Assembly: GCA_019722365.1 (NCBI GenBank)
Contig: JADFUC010001816.1
Location: 1,116,001 to 1,180,000, forward strand
Source of the DNA: Lithospermum erythrorhizon
Taxonomy: Eukaryota; Streptophyta; Magnoliopsida; Boraginales; Boraginaceae
DNA length: 64,000 nt
Reading direction: 5' to 3'
Positions 25,301 to 36,296 of the stretch are shown here, piece after piece. How positions within the stretch are numbered: position 1 is the first letter of the stretch; each line of letters opens with the position of its first letter. Under the pieces are notes generated by a model. It was not told the DNA's origin and searched no databases. It saw nothing but the letters and a program-made list of their open reading frames with translations. The position numbers and the translations under genes were made by a program.

Positions 25301-26622
25301 CTTTAAGAATGTTTTATTAAGATTCCTTGCTCTAATGCAAAAACCCAAATATATAAGCCAAATGGAAAGAGTTGAGGGAAAGGGAGGAATAAGTTCCTGG
25401 TTATAGATGGAATTTGGTTCTTACGATTGGCTTGTCTCAGGTGAGGTCGCTAACACTTGATGTGAAAGTGTGGGAACCTTCCGTTTTGAGTTTGTTTCAG
25501 TCTTTGGGGAATGTTTTCGCTAATTCAGTGTGGGAAGAGTCTCTGCAATCAAGAGGAGGCTTCCAAGTTGATCTTGGCCCAACAGGGTAAATGCTTCCCG
25601 AGTTACATCCTTAACTCTATAGTTTATTTTAATATGTTTAATTGAACTAAGTGTTGATCGTCTATCCCTATGCTCATCTTTGAAGCTTACACGGATCTGA
25701 TAAACCTCAAGTAATGAACTATGTAAAACCAAGTCATGCGGATTCTATACCCACAAAGGAGAAATTTATTCATGCAAAGGTACATTTCTGTCAAACTTGT
25801 GTTTTTCCATTTCTCGATGATATATTTGATGCGCATCATAACCTATTGTTCTGTTTCATATGTTTATTATAATGTTTGTCACCAATTTATCCTCTTTTAT
25901 GTGTTCATCATACAGTATGCAGAAAAAATGTTCCTCCAGAAGCCCAAGGACAATCGATCAGTGCCACAACAATTTTTGGAGGCTGTCCGTAGTAATGACA
26001 AAAAAGCTGTATACCGTCTCATTGTCAACTCGGATGCAGATGTCAATGCAAGTTATGAGAAAGTAACCAGCAATCGATTGCCCACTCTTGCCAAAGTGAT
26101 GCTGTTGCAAGAGGAGACCTGTCTTGATCAGCACTCCATAGACGCTCTTCAATTATCCAAATCCCCCTTGGTCACTTCAAACATGGAAACTACAAGTGAT
26201 AGCCAAAGCCTCGAGGATCTTGATGGATGTTCCTTGCTTCATCTTGCTTGTGAATATTCTGACATCGGAATGCTCGAGCTACTTCTGCAATATGGTGCAA
26301 ACATAAATGCTTCTGATATAAGGGGTCAGACACCACTTCATCGTTGTATTCACAGAGGCAAACCTGAATTTGCTAAGCTTCTGCTTTCAAGGTTGTCCAG
26401 ACTCCCCTTACAAGGGAAATTATCTTTTTCCCTTTGCTTTCTACATCTCCTCATCTAAGATTCTGAGTTATGTGTAATTGACTATTGAGGTATTCTCATC
26501 CATGCAGGGGAGCCGATCCTCATGTTGTAGATGATGAAGGCAAAACACCTCTAGAGCTTGCTATGGAACAAAAGTTTGATAATAGGGAAGTCATTTCCAT
26601 CCTGTCAAACTCAAATGCATGA
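19332..26622 (+). CDS. AGD3: ARF GTPase-activating protein, BAR-PH-ArfGAP-ankyrin (AGD3/SCARFACE type)
   Basis: ARF-GAP acting at the trans-Golgi and plasma membrane; the Arabidopsis AGD3 (SFC/VAN3) is needed for auxin-linked vein continuity. Nineteen exons, all in phase, give 821 residues (AGD3 is about 827): 19332-19376, 20695-20771, 21026-21126, 21394-21464, 21892-21954, 22473-22517, 22985-23050, 23150-23197, 23289-23384, 23503-23544, 23892-24107, 24232-24363, 24468-24689, 24805-24891, 24965-25288, 25441-25586, 25686-25779, 25916-26391, 26508-26622. The start [14 protein letters not shown] is the family start. Order: BAR (residues about 1-220), PH (about 292-430, GYLSK to WIEKITG), ArfGAP zinc finger ([11 protein letters not shown] to [12 protein letters not shown], with the arginine finger in HRNLG), then ankyrin repeats ([20 protein letters not shown] and two more). 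No disabling change was seen. A start codon at 19324 is out of frame with the main one. Confidence 0.95.
19539..19740 (+). repeat. About 104-bp tandem duplication in AGD3 intron 1
   Basis: A block running from AAGAGGGAGAGTGTTTC through GTTACGATATATA to TAGTTAGTGTAATGAGCC occurs twice with a spacing of 104 bp, with some divergence. It lies in the 1.3-kb first intron. Confidence 0.7.
22143..22350. mobile_element. Possible Stowaway-like MITE in AGD3 intron 5
   Basis: TACTCCCTCATCCTTAAAA at 22144 resembles a Stowaway left end, and the interior (TTTGTTTGTATTATG, then ATTATACAATACAAACA) is an inverted pair. The right terminus is not clear, so the extent is approximate. Confidence 0.4.
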
Positions 26623-28085
26623 CTAGTCGAGGTTGATTATTGCTCGTGTGAGCGTGTTCAAGTGCAATGATTTCATGCGGGATTGAGGTCTTGCTGATTC
26701 TTCAATGAAAAGTCACTGATCAACACTCATGGTTCTTGAAGATAAGTTAGCAAACCAATTTGTTATATAGGTTACTACTATTATAAACAGATTCGCTATC
26801 GTGTGTGATGTTAGGTTCGAGCTTCTTGAAAAACGTAGCCTTTCGTATTTGTTGTGTGTTGTGTTGCTATTGTATACACTGGTCCATATTCTGAGATCAT
26901 CATGTGTTACTATGTATATTTCTAGATGGCTATTTGTGTAGAGTTTTGAGTACTCATCAATACACTGAAACAAACTAAAAGGTTTACTTGATGTTTGGTT
27001 TCTTGTTAATTTGAACCTCCAAATTTGATGTCTAGAACGAAGGAGAAAAGAGTGGATGAATGAATCCAAGAAAATTGGTAAAATAACACTAGTTTGATCA
27101 CATTTTTAATTTTTAGCACCCAGTTAATTTTCTTTGCCTACTATAGAATTTTGGGCCCGTTTGTTTTCATTAGTAGCAACCAAAAAATGATTAAAGAACC
27201 ATTCGTAAGCATTGGAGTTAAGCGGGTAGGGTTAGTGGAGTGGTCGCGGGATATCACTTATGATGAGGTGCAGGGGATTGTTGAATGCCAAAAGAAAGAA
27301 TTAAATCGTGAATCAAAATTTGCGCTTTTCGTTGTGTGTCAATGAGCTTGTGCAAGATGGGATCAAATTATAAAGTTTGAAAAATGTGTTATGCGTTGGA
27401 TGAGAGTGTGGAGAATGACTGACTTTTATAAGTAAGGCTTCACAGTATCGCCCAGTAATGTGATTGATTACTTATGCTAAAATCTCTATGCGCGCCCACA
27501 AGGGATGCTAGTGGCATTAGATTTGCAGGAATAATTTTACATTATTGTTTCTTTAAACTTGTCAATTATATATGATGATACCTGGAGATCTTAACCCAGA
27601 TTTGTTTCCATTGTAATTTCTTTCACTTTACACACAATTATACAAACCCATGATTACCCATGAAAAAAGAAAAGTTTGCATGGGCACGGTTATTTGCAAA
27701 TCGTCTATAATAAATGACATAAAGAAGAAAGCTGAATCAATGGGTAGATAGATATGTGGATGCTCAAAGCGGTGAAATATATAGAGTCGTCTCTCCAAGC
27801 ATGCTTTAATTTGACATGTCATTGTAAAAGGTTAGGTCATCATATATAATGAGAAGCAATATCAATATACTCCGAATATATAATGAAAGATAGCTTTATA
27901 GATAGGAAAAAGAATAATGAAGGGTTTCCACTTTCCACCAAATATTTGGAATACTATCATTATCATTTTAAAAATGTGAAACCATTATATTAACGACTTT
28001 TCAAAATTTTTATCTTGAAAATATCAGAAGTTAGTCGGGGGATGTGCCTCAATAGATGAGAGTCTAGCTAGAGCTTTCCTTTTAA
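26623..28085. other. AGD3 3' flank and intergenic DNA
   Basis: About 1.5 kb after the AGD3-like stop codon. It should contain its 3' UTR. Short open frames on both strands (for example 26713-27069 minus, 27094-27345 plus) show no family motif. A GGGCCCGTTTGTTTTC block near 27152 looks like a transposon end, but I found no partner. Confidence 0.4.
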
Positions 28086-28099
28086 TAATTTCAACACAT

Positions 28100-28195
28100 G
28101 TTCGCTCATGAGAATCGAATTCATATTACATGAAGAGACGATGATACTGATACTTAGCACTTTAATATTTTTTATTACCAATTGAGCTATAATAT
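28100..28195 (-). mobile_element. tRNA-derived SINE-like fragment
   Basis: On the minus strand TAGCTCAATTGG (28179-28189) fits an RNA polymerase III A box, and GAATTCGATTCTC (28110-28122) a weak B box downstream. Spacing and sequence suggest a decayed tRNA-derived SINE. No target duplication was identified. Confidence 0.4.
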
Positions 28196-28199
28196 TAAT

Positions 28200-29902
28200 T
28201 AGTTTTAAAATGAATATTTGAATTCACCAACTAAAATTCTATGAAGTTATCCAAACTGGACTAGAGCAGAATGCATGATTCGATAACAAGGTGATCGGAT
28301 CACTAGTCTCAAGACAATTGGTCAACTGATAGAATAATTGATTATATGAGTGCTCAAGGATGAAACCAAGTCTCACATATCCATGCGGAAGCAGACAAGC
28401 ATGCATGACCCAAACTTTCAGAACATTATTTTATCCACTACTCCGTAATAAATTAAACTTGTCTTTACTGAATAAAATGCAGTGGAAAAACTCCATGCGT
28501 CATGCACTCTCCCACTCCCAAATTTGATCAAGTTGGTTGGTGAAATATATGAGTTTGTGAATCTATATAAGGTCATAAGTTCGATTCATCTTATTAATAT
28601 TTTATTGTTTGATGAACTTCTCATATGGGACTTGTCTAGTATGATTTACATAAATGACATGGTTTACAGATTATTACCTCAGCCCACGATAATTTATCCA
28701 GTGTCCCGTTTAAAAAAAAGGGACAAGACCTTCATCAATTTCAGAACGAATTGAGTCATATTCCTATTATATGGAGTACTAATTAATTTTATACAGATGT
28801 GAGAAAAAATGAATTTCAATCGTCTAATATCTATGTTACTCACAAGAAAAATAATGAATTTCAATCGTCTCATATATATGTTATTCACAAGAAAAATATA
28901 TTACTAGCTCATTTCATTTCTTGCATCCATTTTCATTACTCTATTTATAGATAGGGAATCAAAATATTAACCTTCAATGGGGGTAATTACAAAGTGTTCT
29001 CACCACTATAGTTTGTCATCAATTTCTAGATATTTTCCGTTTTGGTACTAGCGATAATGGACGAAATTTTATTAGTTTGTTCTGAGATAATTATATTAGT
29101 ATAGATTAATTTTCAAAAATGATACGATTGTTATTGTTTGATTCTTAAAAGTGACAATATAATTAAATAGGACCAAACTACAAGTTAATCACACTATTGA
29201 GGATCAAATCTGTAATGAACTCTTAGTTATATACTTATTACCATTACTCTAGGCATTTCTTTCTGAAACGACCAATGAAGTATAAACAAGATTTGTGGCT
29301 AATCACATTTTTAATTATGAAATTACTCCTAAAATTAAGCACTTGTGATTGCATTAACATTATTATTGTTTGCATGATTTACCCATCGATCAGAATGATA
29401 AAATATTTTTCATTAATTACTTTTATATTAAGAAATTGTAAATTGTTGGTATGTTGATTTTAATTTAGTGATGCTATTGATGGTGTCTTGATGACGAGAT
29501 TAAGTGTGCCGATTTTTACCCTTAAACATCTATGGCGGCTTTATTTTATCTGAATATCAAAATGTGGACGTAGAAAAATAAACACACATTTTTTTCTCTA
29601 ATGGAATCATGCACATTAGAAAAGACATGTAATAAGTAATACTCCGACTAACTAGTTGGTTGGTCCCTTGCTATGCACTCATCATCACTATATATAACAA
29701 TATATATAATTAGTACAATTCATTTTATGTGATACTTTCAATTTTTGAAATAAGCTTTAATTTGATCAAGAATACATGATTTTCTTTGATTTCGAGGGAC
29801 GATTTCGGTCGCATACATATTCCTCGCTTATAGTCGTTTGTGTTCATATATGCAATATATCTCTCCCTTGTTAATATGGAGTACTATTTTTCCTTCTAAA
29901 GA
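28200..29902. other. Intergenic AT-rich DNA
   Basis: About 1.7 kb. A second weak SINE-like pair of boxes (AAGTTGGTTGGT near 28510 and AAGTTCGATTC near 28570) is visible. A direct repeat of AATGAATTTCAATCGTCT occurs at about 28807 and 28853. No gene could be supported. Confidence 0.4.
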
Positions 29903-30258
29903 AAATTGTCGAAATGATTCCCGATAATGGCATTAAATTTGCTTTAATCACCGATAGTGTCGCGTAGCGGGTTTAGTCCCATAAGTGGTTCAAAAGTAGC
30001 ACTTTGGTCCCCATCGAAGCCCGGCGTTTTCCATTAAATCTAAATATCCGCAGTTAAGCGCTGGCGTTAGTTTGGGGCCAAAGTACGACTTTTTATTAAT
30101 GCGTTCACGGGGACAAATTTTAACTGATGATAAGATTTAACATAAATGTTAGTTTGGGACCAAAGTGTAGCTTTTGTCTTTTGAGATCTTAGCGCTCACA
30201 GTGGCTAATTGAAGATAGCTGCAACTTGATGCCACTATCGGGGACCATTTCAGCAATT
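29903..30258. mobile_element. MITE with about 38-bp terminal inverted repeats (GGTCC family)
   Basis: The left arm (29903-29942, core GAAATGATTCCCGATAATGG) and the right arm (30221-30258, core CCACTATCGGGGACCATTTC) are imperfect reverse complements. The interior carries repeated TTTGGTCCC/TTTGGGACC words. Related arms recur at 34262, 42598, 42917 and 45555. No coding capacity. Confidence 0.65.
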
Positions 30259-30449
30259 AACTCTAATTTAACTAATGTTACAAAATGATAAGTTTCAGTA
30301 AAATGAAGTGGAGGCAGTATGTGTATCGCGAAGAAATATTTTATTATTTATGTGCGCTCCAAATAATAAAACCCCTTAGGGAAAATTTTTCTGGTGCAAA
30401 GAAGAATTTATCAAACGGTTGGGGTTCGACTATCAGTCTAGTACTCTCC

Positions 30450-31800
30450 CTCACATTATCTTTGGCGTCTGATATGACTTAACTTGATATGGACTCGAGG
30501 CGCTAAGCTTAGGTCTTGATTTGGATAGCCAATCTGGACAAGGCCGGGGGGCGATTTAATTAACTTTGGCGTTGGATATAGTCCGAACGATTGCTTGACC
30601 CAGTATGATCCCGCGTGGTTGTGAAACTTGTCGTTGTCTTGGACTTGGATCCTTGAGATAATGAAATTTGGATGGAGGGACTTGGACCTCTCGGCAATTG
30701 GATAGGTAAAAATTTAGGCGAGGTGAAATTTGGGCCTTCTTTGAGGAAGCTTGGATAGATTGGGCAAGCTGGATGTAGGCCTCAGCCCAGATATGGATAT
30801 GTGTCGGCACGTAGGTGGAATTTGGATGGGCAGCATAGACTTTAGAGATGGGTTCAGCCCCGGCCAGCCAGGGGGCTTGGCTTGACTTCCTTGTATATGA
30901 TCTTTGGATGTAAAAAGCGGGGGCTTCAACGATGAGTTCTACTCTTTGATTTGACTTGGGGGTTGAGGGGAGCTTAGCTTAACTATCGGCTTAAGGATGG
31001 ATGCGCCTTCCTTAGCGAGGTGTACTCAGTGCTTATATGGTGTAGGAGGGTAGGGGCTTGAGGCCCGGTGATCCTCTCTAGATTTGATGTAGTGTAGGGG
31101 AACGCGGTGTTTCCTGCGGCATTTGGGGAGATGGATAGCTCGGCTACGTAGATTCCGGGTTATCCGCCTTCTTTGAGAGGTTTTGGGCCAGCCTATTTGG
31201 ATGTAGGAGGTAGGAGAACTTGTGAGGGCGATCCCTCGCTTTGGATTTGATGTAGTCTTTGAAGGATTCGGCCCAGTGTTTTAGGTGCTTGGTAAGGAGG
31301 AAACTCTTTATTTGTTGGAGACTCTGGGTTGTCCGCGTTCCTTGGTGAGCTTTTAAGCTGGTTGAGTGCCAGTGTCCTAAAAGTGCTTAGCTGCTTTGAA
31401 CCTTTAAGTTGGGGATGCCTTAGAGTGCTCATAGCGAGTGCTTGTCTTTAGAAACTTACATGGCTTTCTTGAAACTTTATAAGCTTTCGAAACTTTATCG
31501 CTCTTATTTTTTGAAAATATGGGGTATTTATAGACTTTGTGATTCTAATTAGTCGGTTCATTTCGAATTGGATCGTGATGCTTGGTGATTTTAGTAATCA
31601 CGGGCCGAGTGGATATTTTACTGCGCTTATTCTCCAAGAAAGGTTGGGGCGCTTATTATAGGGTTTTTAGGTTAAAATTAATTTGTTGTGGCCTCATTAT
31701 TCCTTGCTTCTTTAATTTAGTCGTATCTTTCCAGCCTGCCAGGAGGTTTAAAATTAGGTTTATTTAATGTAAAACCCACCCAAGTTTAACTAACGTGCTC
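30450..31800 (-). mobile_element. Retroelement remnant with LTR-like promoter, minus strand
   Basis: A less AT-rich block of about 1.3 kb. On the minus strand a CTATAAATACCCC box (31521-31533) is followed by a leader-like sequence, then two diverged modules (see the repeat at 31030-31340). This is the layout of a retroelement LTR or leader. No gag or pol motif is visible, and open frames on the minus strand lack family features. Confidence 0.45.
31030..31340 (-). repeat. Two diverged modules of about 150 bp
   Basis: On the minus strand two successive modules share AACCC(A/G)GA(G/A)TCT near one end and CTACATCAAATC followed by GAGGGATCGCC- or GAGAGGATCACC-like sequence near the other. They are old tandem copies within the retroelement-like block. 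Confidence 0.5.
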
Positions 31801-32021
31801 CAGTCCTCAGTCCGGGGAACCGTATTATTTTCTCCTGACATGAATTTTAAATTGGGGCCCTTTGCGGATGAACCTCATCCAGCGATGTGATCGGTTGTAA
31901 AATTAATTCAATTAAGAAATCTATAAAAATACATTTTATTAATTAAAGTTAATTAAAATTCCGCTGTATACAGTATGTGCGCTTTGTAATTGATTTTTCA
32001 TGATATCATGACCATACAATT

Positions 32022-32156
32022 GAGAACATCAAACAGCTTAGTGGTTAGGAGGCGTTAAATGAGCAGAGGTTAGGTGCCGTTGTGAGAACATCGAGCAACT
32101 TGTGGTTTAGAGGTTCGATTAAATTTGTAAGGGGCGGTGGGTGGGTTTAAAAAAAA
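32022..32156 (+). mobile_element. SINE with 14-bp target duplication and internal duplication
   Basis: The 135-bp insert is flanked by perfect copies of ATGACCATACAATT (32008-32021 and 32157-32170) and ends in an A run after GGGGCGGTGGGTGGGTTT. It starts TGAGAACATCAAACAGC, has A-box-like TTAGTGGTTAGGAGG and B-box-like GGTTCGATT. The head (TGAGAACATCGAGCAAC) is repeated at about 32086, so the element is a partial head dimer. The same family occurs at 55626. Confidence 0.78.
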
Positions 32157-32218
32157 ATGACCATACAATTCATTCTAGTCACTAAAACATCCCATGCATT
32201 AAAGCAATTAATTACGTG

Positions 32219-32693
32219 CAGTGGTGGAGTCAAGATTTTAATGATATTGTGTCATTTTAACTATATATATTTTTATCTAATTTTTTTATGACGAACTATA
32301 ATCGTAATGAGTCCGAAATACATCAAAAAAACAAAAATTCAGTCATTTATTCATGTCTTAAACCAAAAACAAAAAATAACCATAATTTTAAACTGATTTT
32401 TTAGTATGTTGTTTGAAAAAGGAAATATGAAGAATAAAAATTTTAAATTGGGTAACAAAAGACTAAAAGGGTGGAAACAAATTTATTAAGAATAAATATA
32501 AGCAAAGAAAATAATGTAGTTAGATTAAAAAAACAGGTGGGTATTTCGTAAGAGTAGGCAAAAGTTGAGAAAAAAGGTAATTATTGGGATTCGAACTTGG
32601 ACATTGCTGCTAACTTTAATTTACATTACCACTGAGCTACTAAATTTTAGTGGCATCATAGGACACCACATGATAATATGTGCTTCGCCCCTG
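32219..32693. mobile_element. Non-autonomous hAT element, CAGGGGCGGAGC type
   Basis: A 475-bp element from CAGTGGTGGAGTC to CTTCGCCCCTG, degenerate inverted ends of the plant hAT class. It is flanked by ATTACGTG (32211-32218) and ATTACGTC (32694-32701), an 8-bp duplication with one mismatch. No transposase. It holds a tRNA-like segment near its right end. Confidence 0.72.
32580..32645 (-). repeat. tRNA-like segment inside hAT element
   Basis: On the minus strand TAGCTCAGTGGT (A box, 32628-32639) and GTTCGAATCCC (B box, 32586-32596) lie at the spacing found in a real tRNA. The acceptor and D stems do not pair well, so this is tRNA-derived rather than a working tRNA gene. Confidence 0.55.
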
Positions 32694-32722
32694 ATTACGT
32701 CACTGGCCACATATAGATTTTC

Positions 32723-32759
32723 GAGGAAGAGGAAGAGGAAGAGGAAGAGGAAGAGGAAA
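32723..32759 (+). repeat. GAGGAA hexanucleotide repeat
   Basis: Six copies of GAGGAA, directly after the hAT element. Confidence 0.9.
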
Positions 32760-34261
32760 TGATTTCTTCATGAATAAGGGGGTGGGTGGGGGACTTATAT
32801 TACTTGATTGGTATACTATACAGTATATGTTTGGCTTTCTATCAAGGGAAACAAAATTTGCCCAGCCAATAAACACTCGAAGAGTAATGGATACGGATCC
32901 CATTAAAAGTCAAATTAATTTTCTTGACCCATTCTTCAGAAGTCTTGTAGTTTCTATGTAGTTTCTTTCTAACGGCCCTCTAGATAGCTTTGAAATTTAA
33001 ATGCGTGTATGGTGTCAATGGAGTAAATTTCTCTTCTAGTTAAAAGTTATATTGTATTAACAGTAGGAGATATTCACGATATGATACTAGATATTTGGAT
33101 AAAGTTATATTTTAATTAAGAATATTATATTGCAGATTAGTTTTTAATTTATAATTGTAATGTCCAGACTAATTAATCTTTGTAAGTGTATTGTCCAAAC
33201 TAACGAAATTGTTAAACTTCGATGGAAAAAGTTATTGAGATCAATAATTTTTTGGGAAAATTTATAATTTTAATTAAAAAAAAAATGGATAAATTTTTAT
33301 CTTCATTTTTGTACCAAAATTTATTTAAAATTATAATTTTTTCCTCCAAAGTTTATTTAAATGCTAATCCCAAAATTACCTCTTAATAACATTTTTTTCA
33401 TCTTAATTTAATGGTTCTATTACTTTGGAAACTATACTCTAACAATTGTGTCATTTTTAGAAATTAATATGAAATAATATAATTATTTAAAATTAAAATA
33501 TAATTTGATTATGAGAATAAATCGACAGTTAACTCTTAATAATAGACGTAACATAGTTCACTCAGGACTCGGAGCTCCTCATTTAGGAGATGGTGATTTT
33601 GAGAGTTAAAAAATCCAATAACTGAATACCACATAACTTGATCCCAAAGAGATTTCCAACGTTTAAATGTGATAACTAACTTCTCAAATTTTAAACTTAA
33701 TTATTAGTTTTAATTTGTCGTATAAAATTGTACTAATGGTTAATGGCGTATGCAACAATAGTCGAATAATCGGTCTAGATTTGAGTAATTTTGTATATTG
33801 TGTAGTAACCCAATTCTTACATGAAAAAATCAAGATAATCCGAGTTAATAATTAATAAGATTATGGTAATTCCTTCTTACACCATTTGATTATAACATGT
33901 AATCTAATGATTTTTTTATAAGGTATCAGACTTGCCTATTAACAAATGGTATGTGTAACCCATACATATTTGATATGACCCGAAATGGACCATACATCCA
34001 ATATTTTGATTCTAGTAGTGGATCGTGATCCGTAAAAATAACTCAGTCTCACAATCAAGTAATAAACACTAAAATTATTTCGAATTAATTAATAAGATTT
34101 TGATCAAACAATTAATTTTAGTACTAAATTGAATGCATTCTAACATTTGCAACAATCACAGACCTCAATAACTTAAGTCGTGGTCCCGTCAATATTGTGA
34201 AAAATAGCGGATCAAGAGATGTTTGATTCTTTGTTTATGTTGTGTAAGGTTAAAGATTTGT
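32760..34261. other. AT-rich intergenic DNA
   Basis: About 1.5 kb with no ORF of recognisable family on either strand and no clear transposon ends. Confidence 0.4.
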
Positions 34262-34535
34262 TACTTCTGAAATAGTCACTTTAGTTGAGATAATTATATT
34301 ATTGCAGATTAGTCTCGAAAGTGGTTCAATTATTGTAGTATGATCCCCGAAAGTGACAAACATTGTACTATGATTAAGAAAGAATAGGGCAATTAATGCG
34401 GCATTTCTTAAACTTTCGGGGCTATATTACAACACATGTGCTATTTTTGAGATGTCTGCCAAGCAATCTAGCCCATTTGAGCTAAAGTGTAAGCTTAAAC
34501 CACTATTTGGGACCGAATCGGGTAATTATCTTTAA
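34262..34535. mobile_element. Decayed MITE of the GGTCC family
   Basis: The right part (CACTATTTGGGACCGAATCG, then GGTAATTATC) matches in reverse the style of the left arm (TCTGAAATAGTCACTTTAG). Interior words GTCTCGAAAGTGG and ATGATCCCCGAAAGTG recur. Degenerate; extent approximate. Confidence 0.4.
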
Positions 34536-35519
34536 GCGACAAATATTGCAGAGAGGGTGGGGGGCACATGATTTTCTGTTTCCATTACTTGTTTAGGGAA
34601 ACGTGATTATGGATTTCAAGCTTAATCTCATTAAAATAAACACATATTGTAATAACAAATTAACAACAGAACTAGATTATGAGCATGCGTTATTAACACC
34701 TTACTAAATAATGTTTCCTTTGCAGGGTAGAAATAAAGAAATAAGCCTGAAGCCCTGGAGATCAAGGAGAATACAAAGTAGAATGTAGAAATTGAAGCTA
34801 TTCCCTTCGGAGATATAATTGTCCTCAGAGATTTTGATAAAAACCAAGAATTAATCTTCAGAATTTGTGTAAGTGCAAATTAGTCCTTGGTGTATATGTA
34901 TCATGTATGAACATGTTGAATTGCTTGACATAGTTTACATATATCTTGAGTAAATCTGGGTTTTTTTTAGTTTTTGTATTCCGACAAATTATAAATAGGA
35001 TATCAACTCAACTTTATTTCATGAGCAACATTTGTGCATAGTTAGCCTCATCAGCTCTAGAAACACCATATATATACGACATGAACAAGTACTCAAATAG
35101 GCTAATATTCATAATGAGTAGTAGGACTTTTCAGGGCACCCTTCATATTTTACTGCATATGGATGCATCATATTTATTAATGTATTATTGGATGACTATT
35201 TTTGAAGTTTGACAAAACAATGATCAAATGCTATTTCGAACGGTTCAGAATAATTAGTAGAGGTTTAAAAGTCCCACATCAGACAATTAGCAAGTAGAGT
35301 TTGATAGTATTCTCTTAAGGATTTATTTACTAGAAATATCTTTGAAAGATATTTTGTGGCTTAGCATAATTATCTCTGCGTTGTTGTTTTGCATATTTAT
35401 CTCGTTGTGAGATTTATTGCTTAGCATAGTTATAATATTTTGTTATTCAAGAGAATATATTTCTCTTTTTAATGATTCCGCTGCATTAGCTTGATCTCAG
35501 AGCCAAAGTTCTTGAAGTC

Positions 35520-35747
35520 TTGTTGTCATCTATGGTGCCGAAAGCACCTAGAGTTGGAGCTCAAGGAAAGAGGTTTGGCAATGGTAGTATAACTTCCCTA
35601 GAAGATATCTACTTGAGGGATGATTTGGAACAACAATTGGAGCAAAGGGAGGAGCAGCTTGGGCATCGGATGGGACATCAAATTTCCATCCAAATCGGCG
35701 AGGCGATGGGCGGATTAACCCAACGACTTACGGCGTGTTCTCAATGA
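35520..35747 (+). CDS. Internal ORF 1 of the LTR element, gag-like N-terminal remnant
   Basis: A 75-residue frame beginning MLSSMVPKAPRVGAQGKRF with a charged Glu/Gln-rich helix-like stretch (DLEQQLEQREEQLG), just downstream of the primer-binding site, where gag begins in Ty3/gypsy elements. It is too short for gag and lacks a zinc knuckle, so it is probably a truncated remnant and may not be translated. Confidence 0.4.
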   Translation: MLSSMVPKAPRVGAQGKRFGNGSITSLEDIYLRDDLEQQLEQREEQLGHRMGHQISIQIGEAMGGLTQRLTACSQ

Positions 35748-35951
35748 ATGGTATTCTTCGCTTAAAATACTAAGAATTTCAATTCGTTTCTCATGTTAGA
35801 TTTGGTAATGATTTGAAAGTTCCGCGACACTGGTGACCCATACTTGAGATGCAAGGGTTAGTCAAGCTCAACCATCGGCCGGTTACAATAAATAGAATGA
35901 GGCTTTAAGCTTGACATCGAAGTTCAGTACGCCGGCCCCGATGATCAATCG

Positions 35952-36296
35952 TTGTTATTGGATTCGGGTGTGGAATTTGATGATATTATATTCTTTTACG
36001 ATCAAGATCCAATCTATGATTTATATGACGATGATTATAAGTTATTAGGTAGGAACGTTGATGAATTTGAAGGATTTATCAATCCTAAACTCATCAATTG
36101 TAAGCGCCGAATAAATTATCGATTGAAAATAAAAAGTGGAAAGTTAATGTCATCTTATGGTTCCGCCGGAAAATCATATGTTGAGGATCACCAGAAGACT
36201 AAGTGGTGTCCAGTTTATGATTTTGGTTATCCCGTTGGATTTATTGTCGATGGAAGTTTTATTGTTTTACACAAAGGGAAGGTTCCACTGGTCTAG
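35952..36296 (+). CDS. Internal ORF 2 of the LTR element, unknown acidic protein
   Basis: A 114-residue open frame (MLLDSGVEFDDIIFFYDQDP...) with an acidic, Tyr/Asp-rich N-terminal half (DPIYDLYDDDYKLL) and a basic middle (KRRINYRLKIKSGK). I recognise no retrotransposon or host family. The frame is open upstream too, starting near 35920. It could be a pol-derived scrap or captured sequence. Confidence 0.35.
   Translation: MLLDSGVEFDDIIFFYDQDPIYDLYDDDYKLLGRNVDEFEGFINPKLINCKRRINYRLKIKSGKLMSSYGSAGKSYVEDHQKTKWCPVYDFGYPVGFIVDGSFIVLHKGKVPLV

Noticed and set aside
27094..27345. Possible small gene after AGD3
   Set aside because: 83 residues with no recognisable motif, no supporting splice signals, and a frame that crosses a transposon-like GGGCCCGTTTG block.
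30556..31432. Minus-strand ORFs of 71-84 residues
   Set aside because: They fall in the retroelement-like block, share repeated segments and have no protein family features.
32580..32645. Functional tRNA gene on the minus strand
   Set aside because: A and B boxes are present, but the acceptor and D stems do not pair, so it is at most tRNA-derived.
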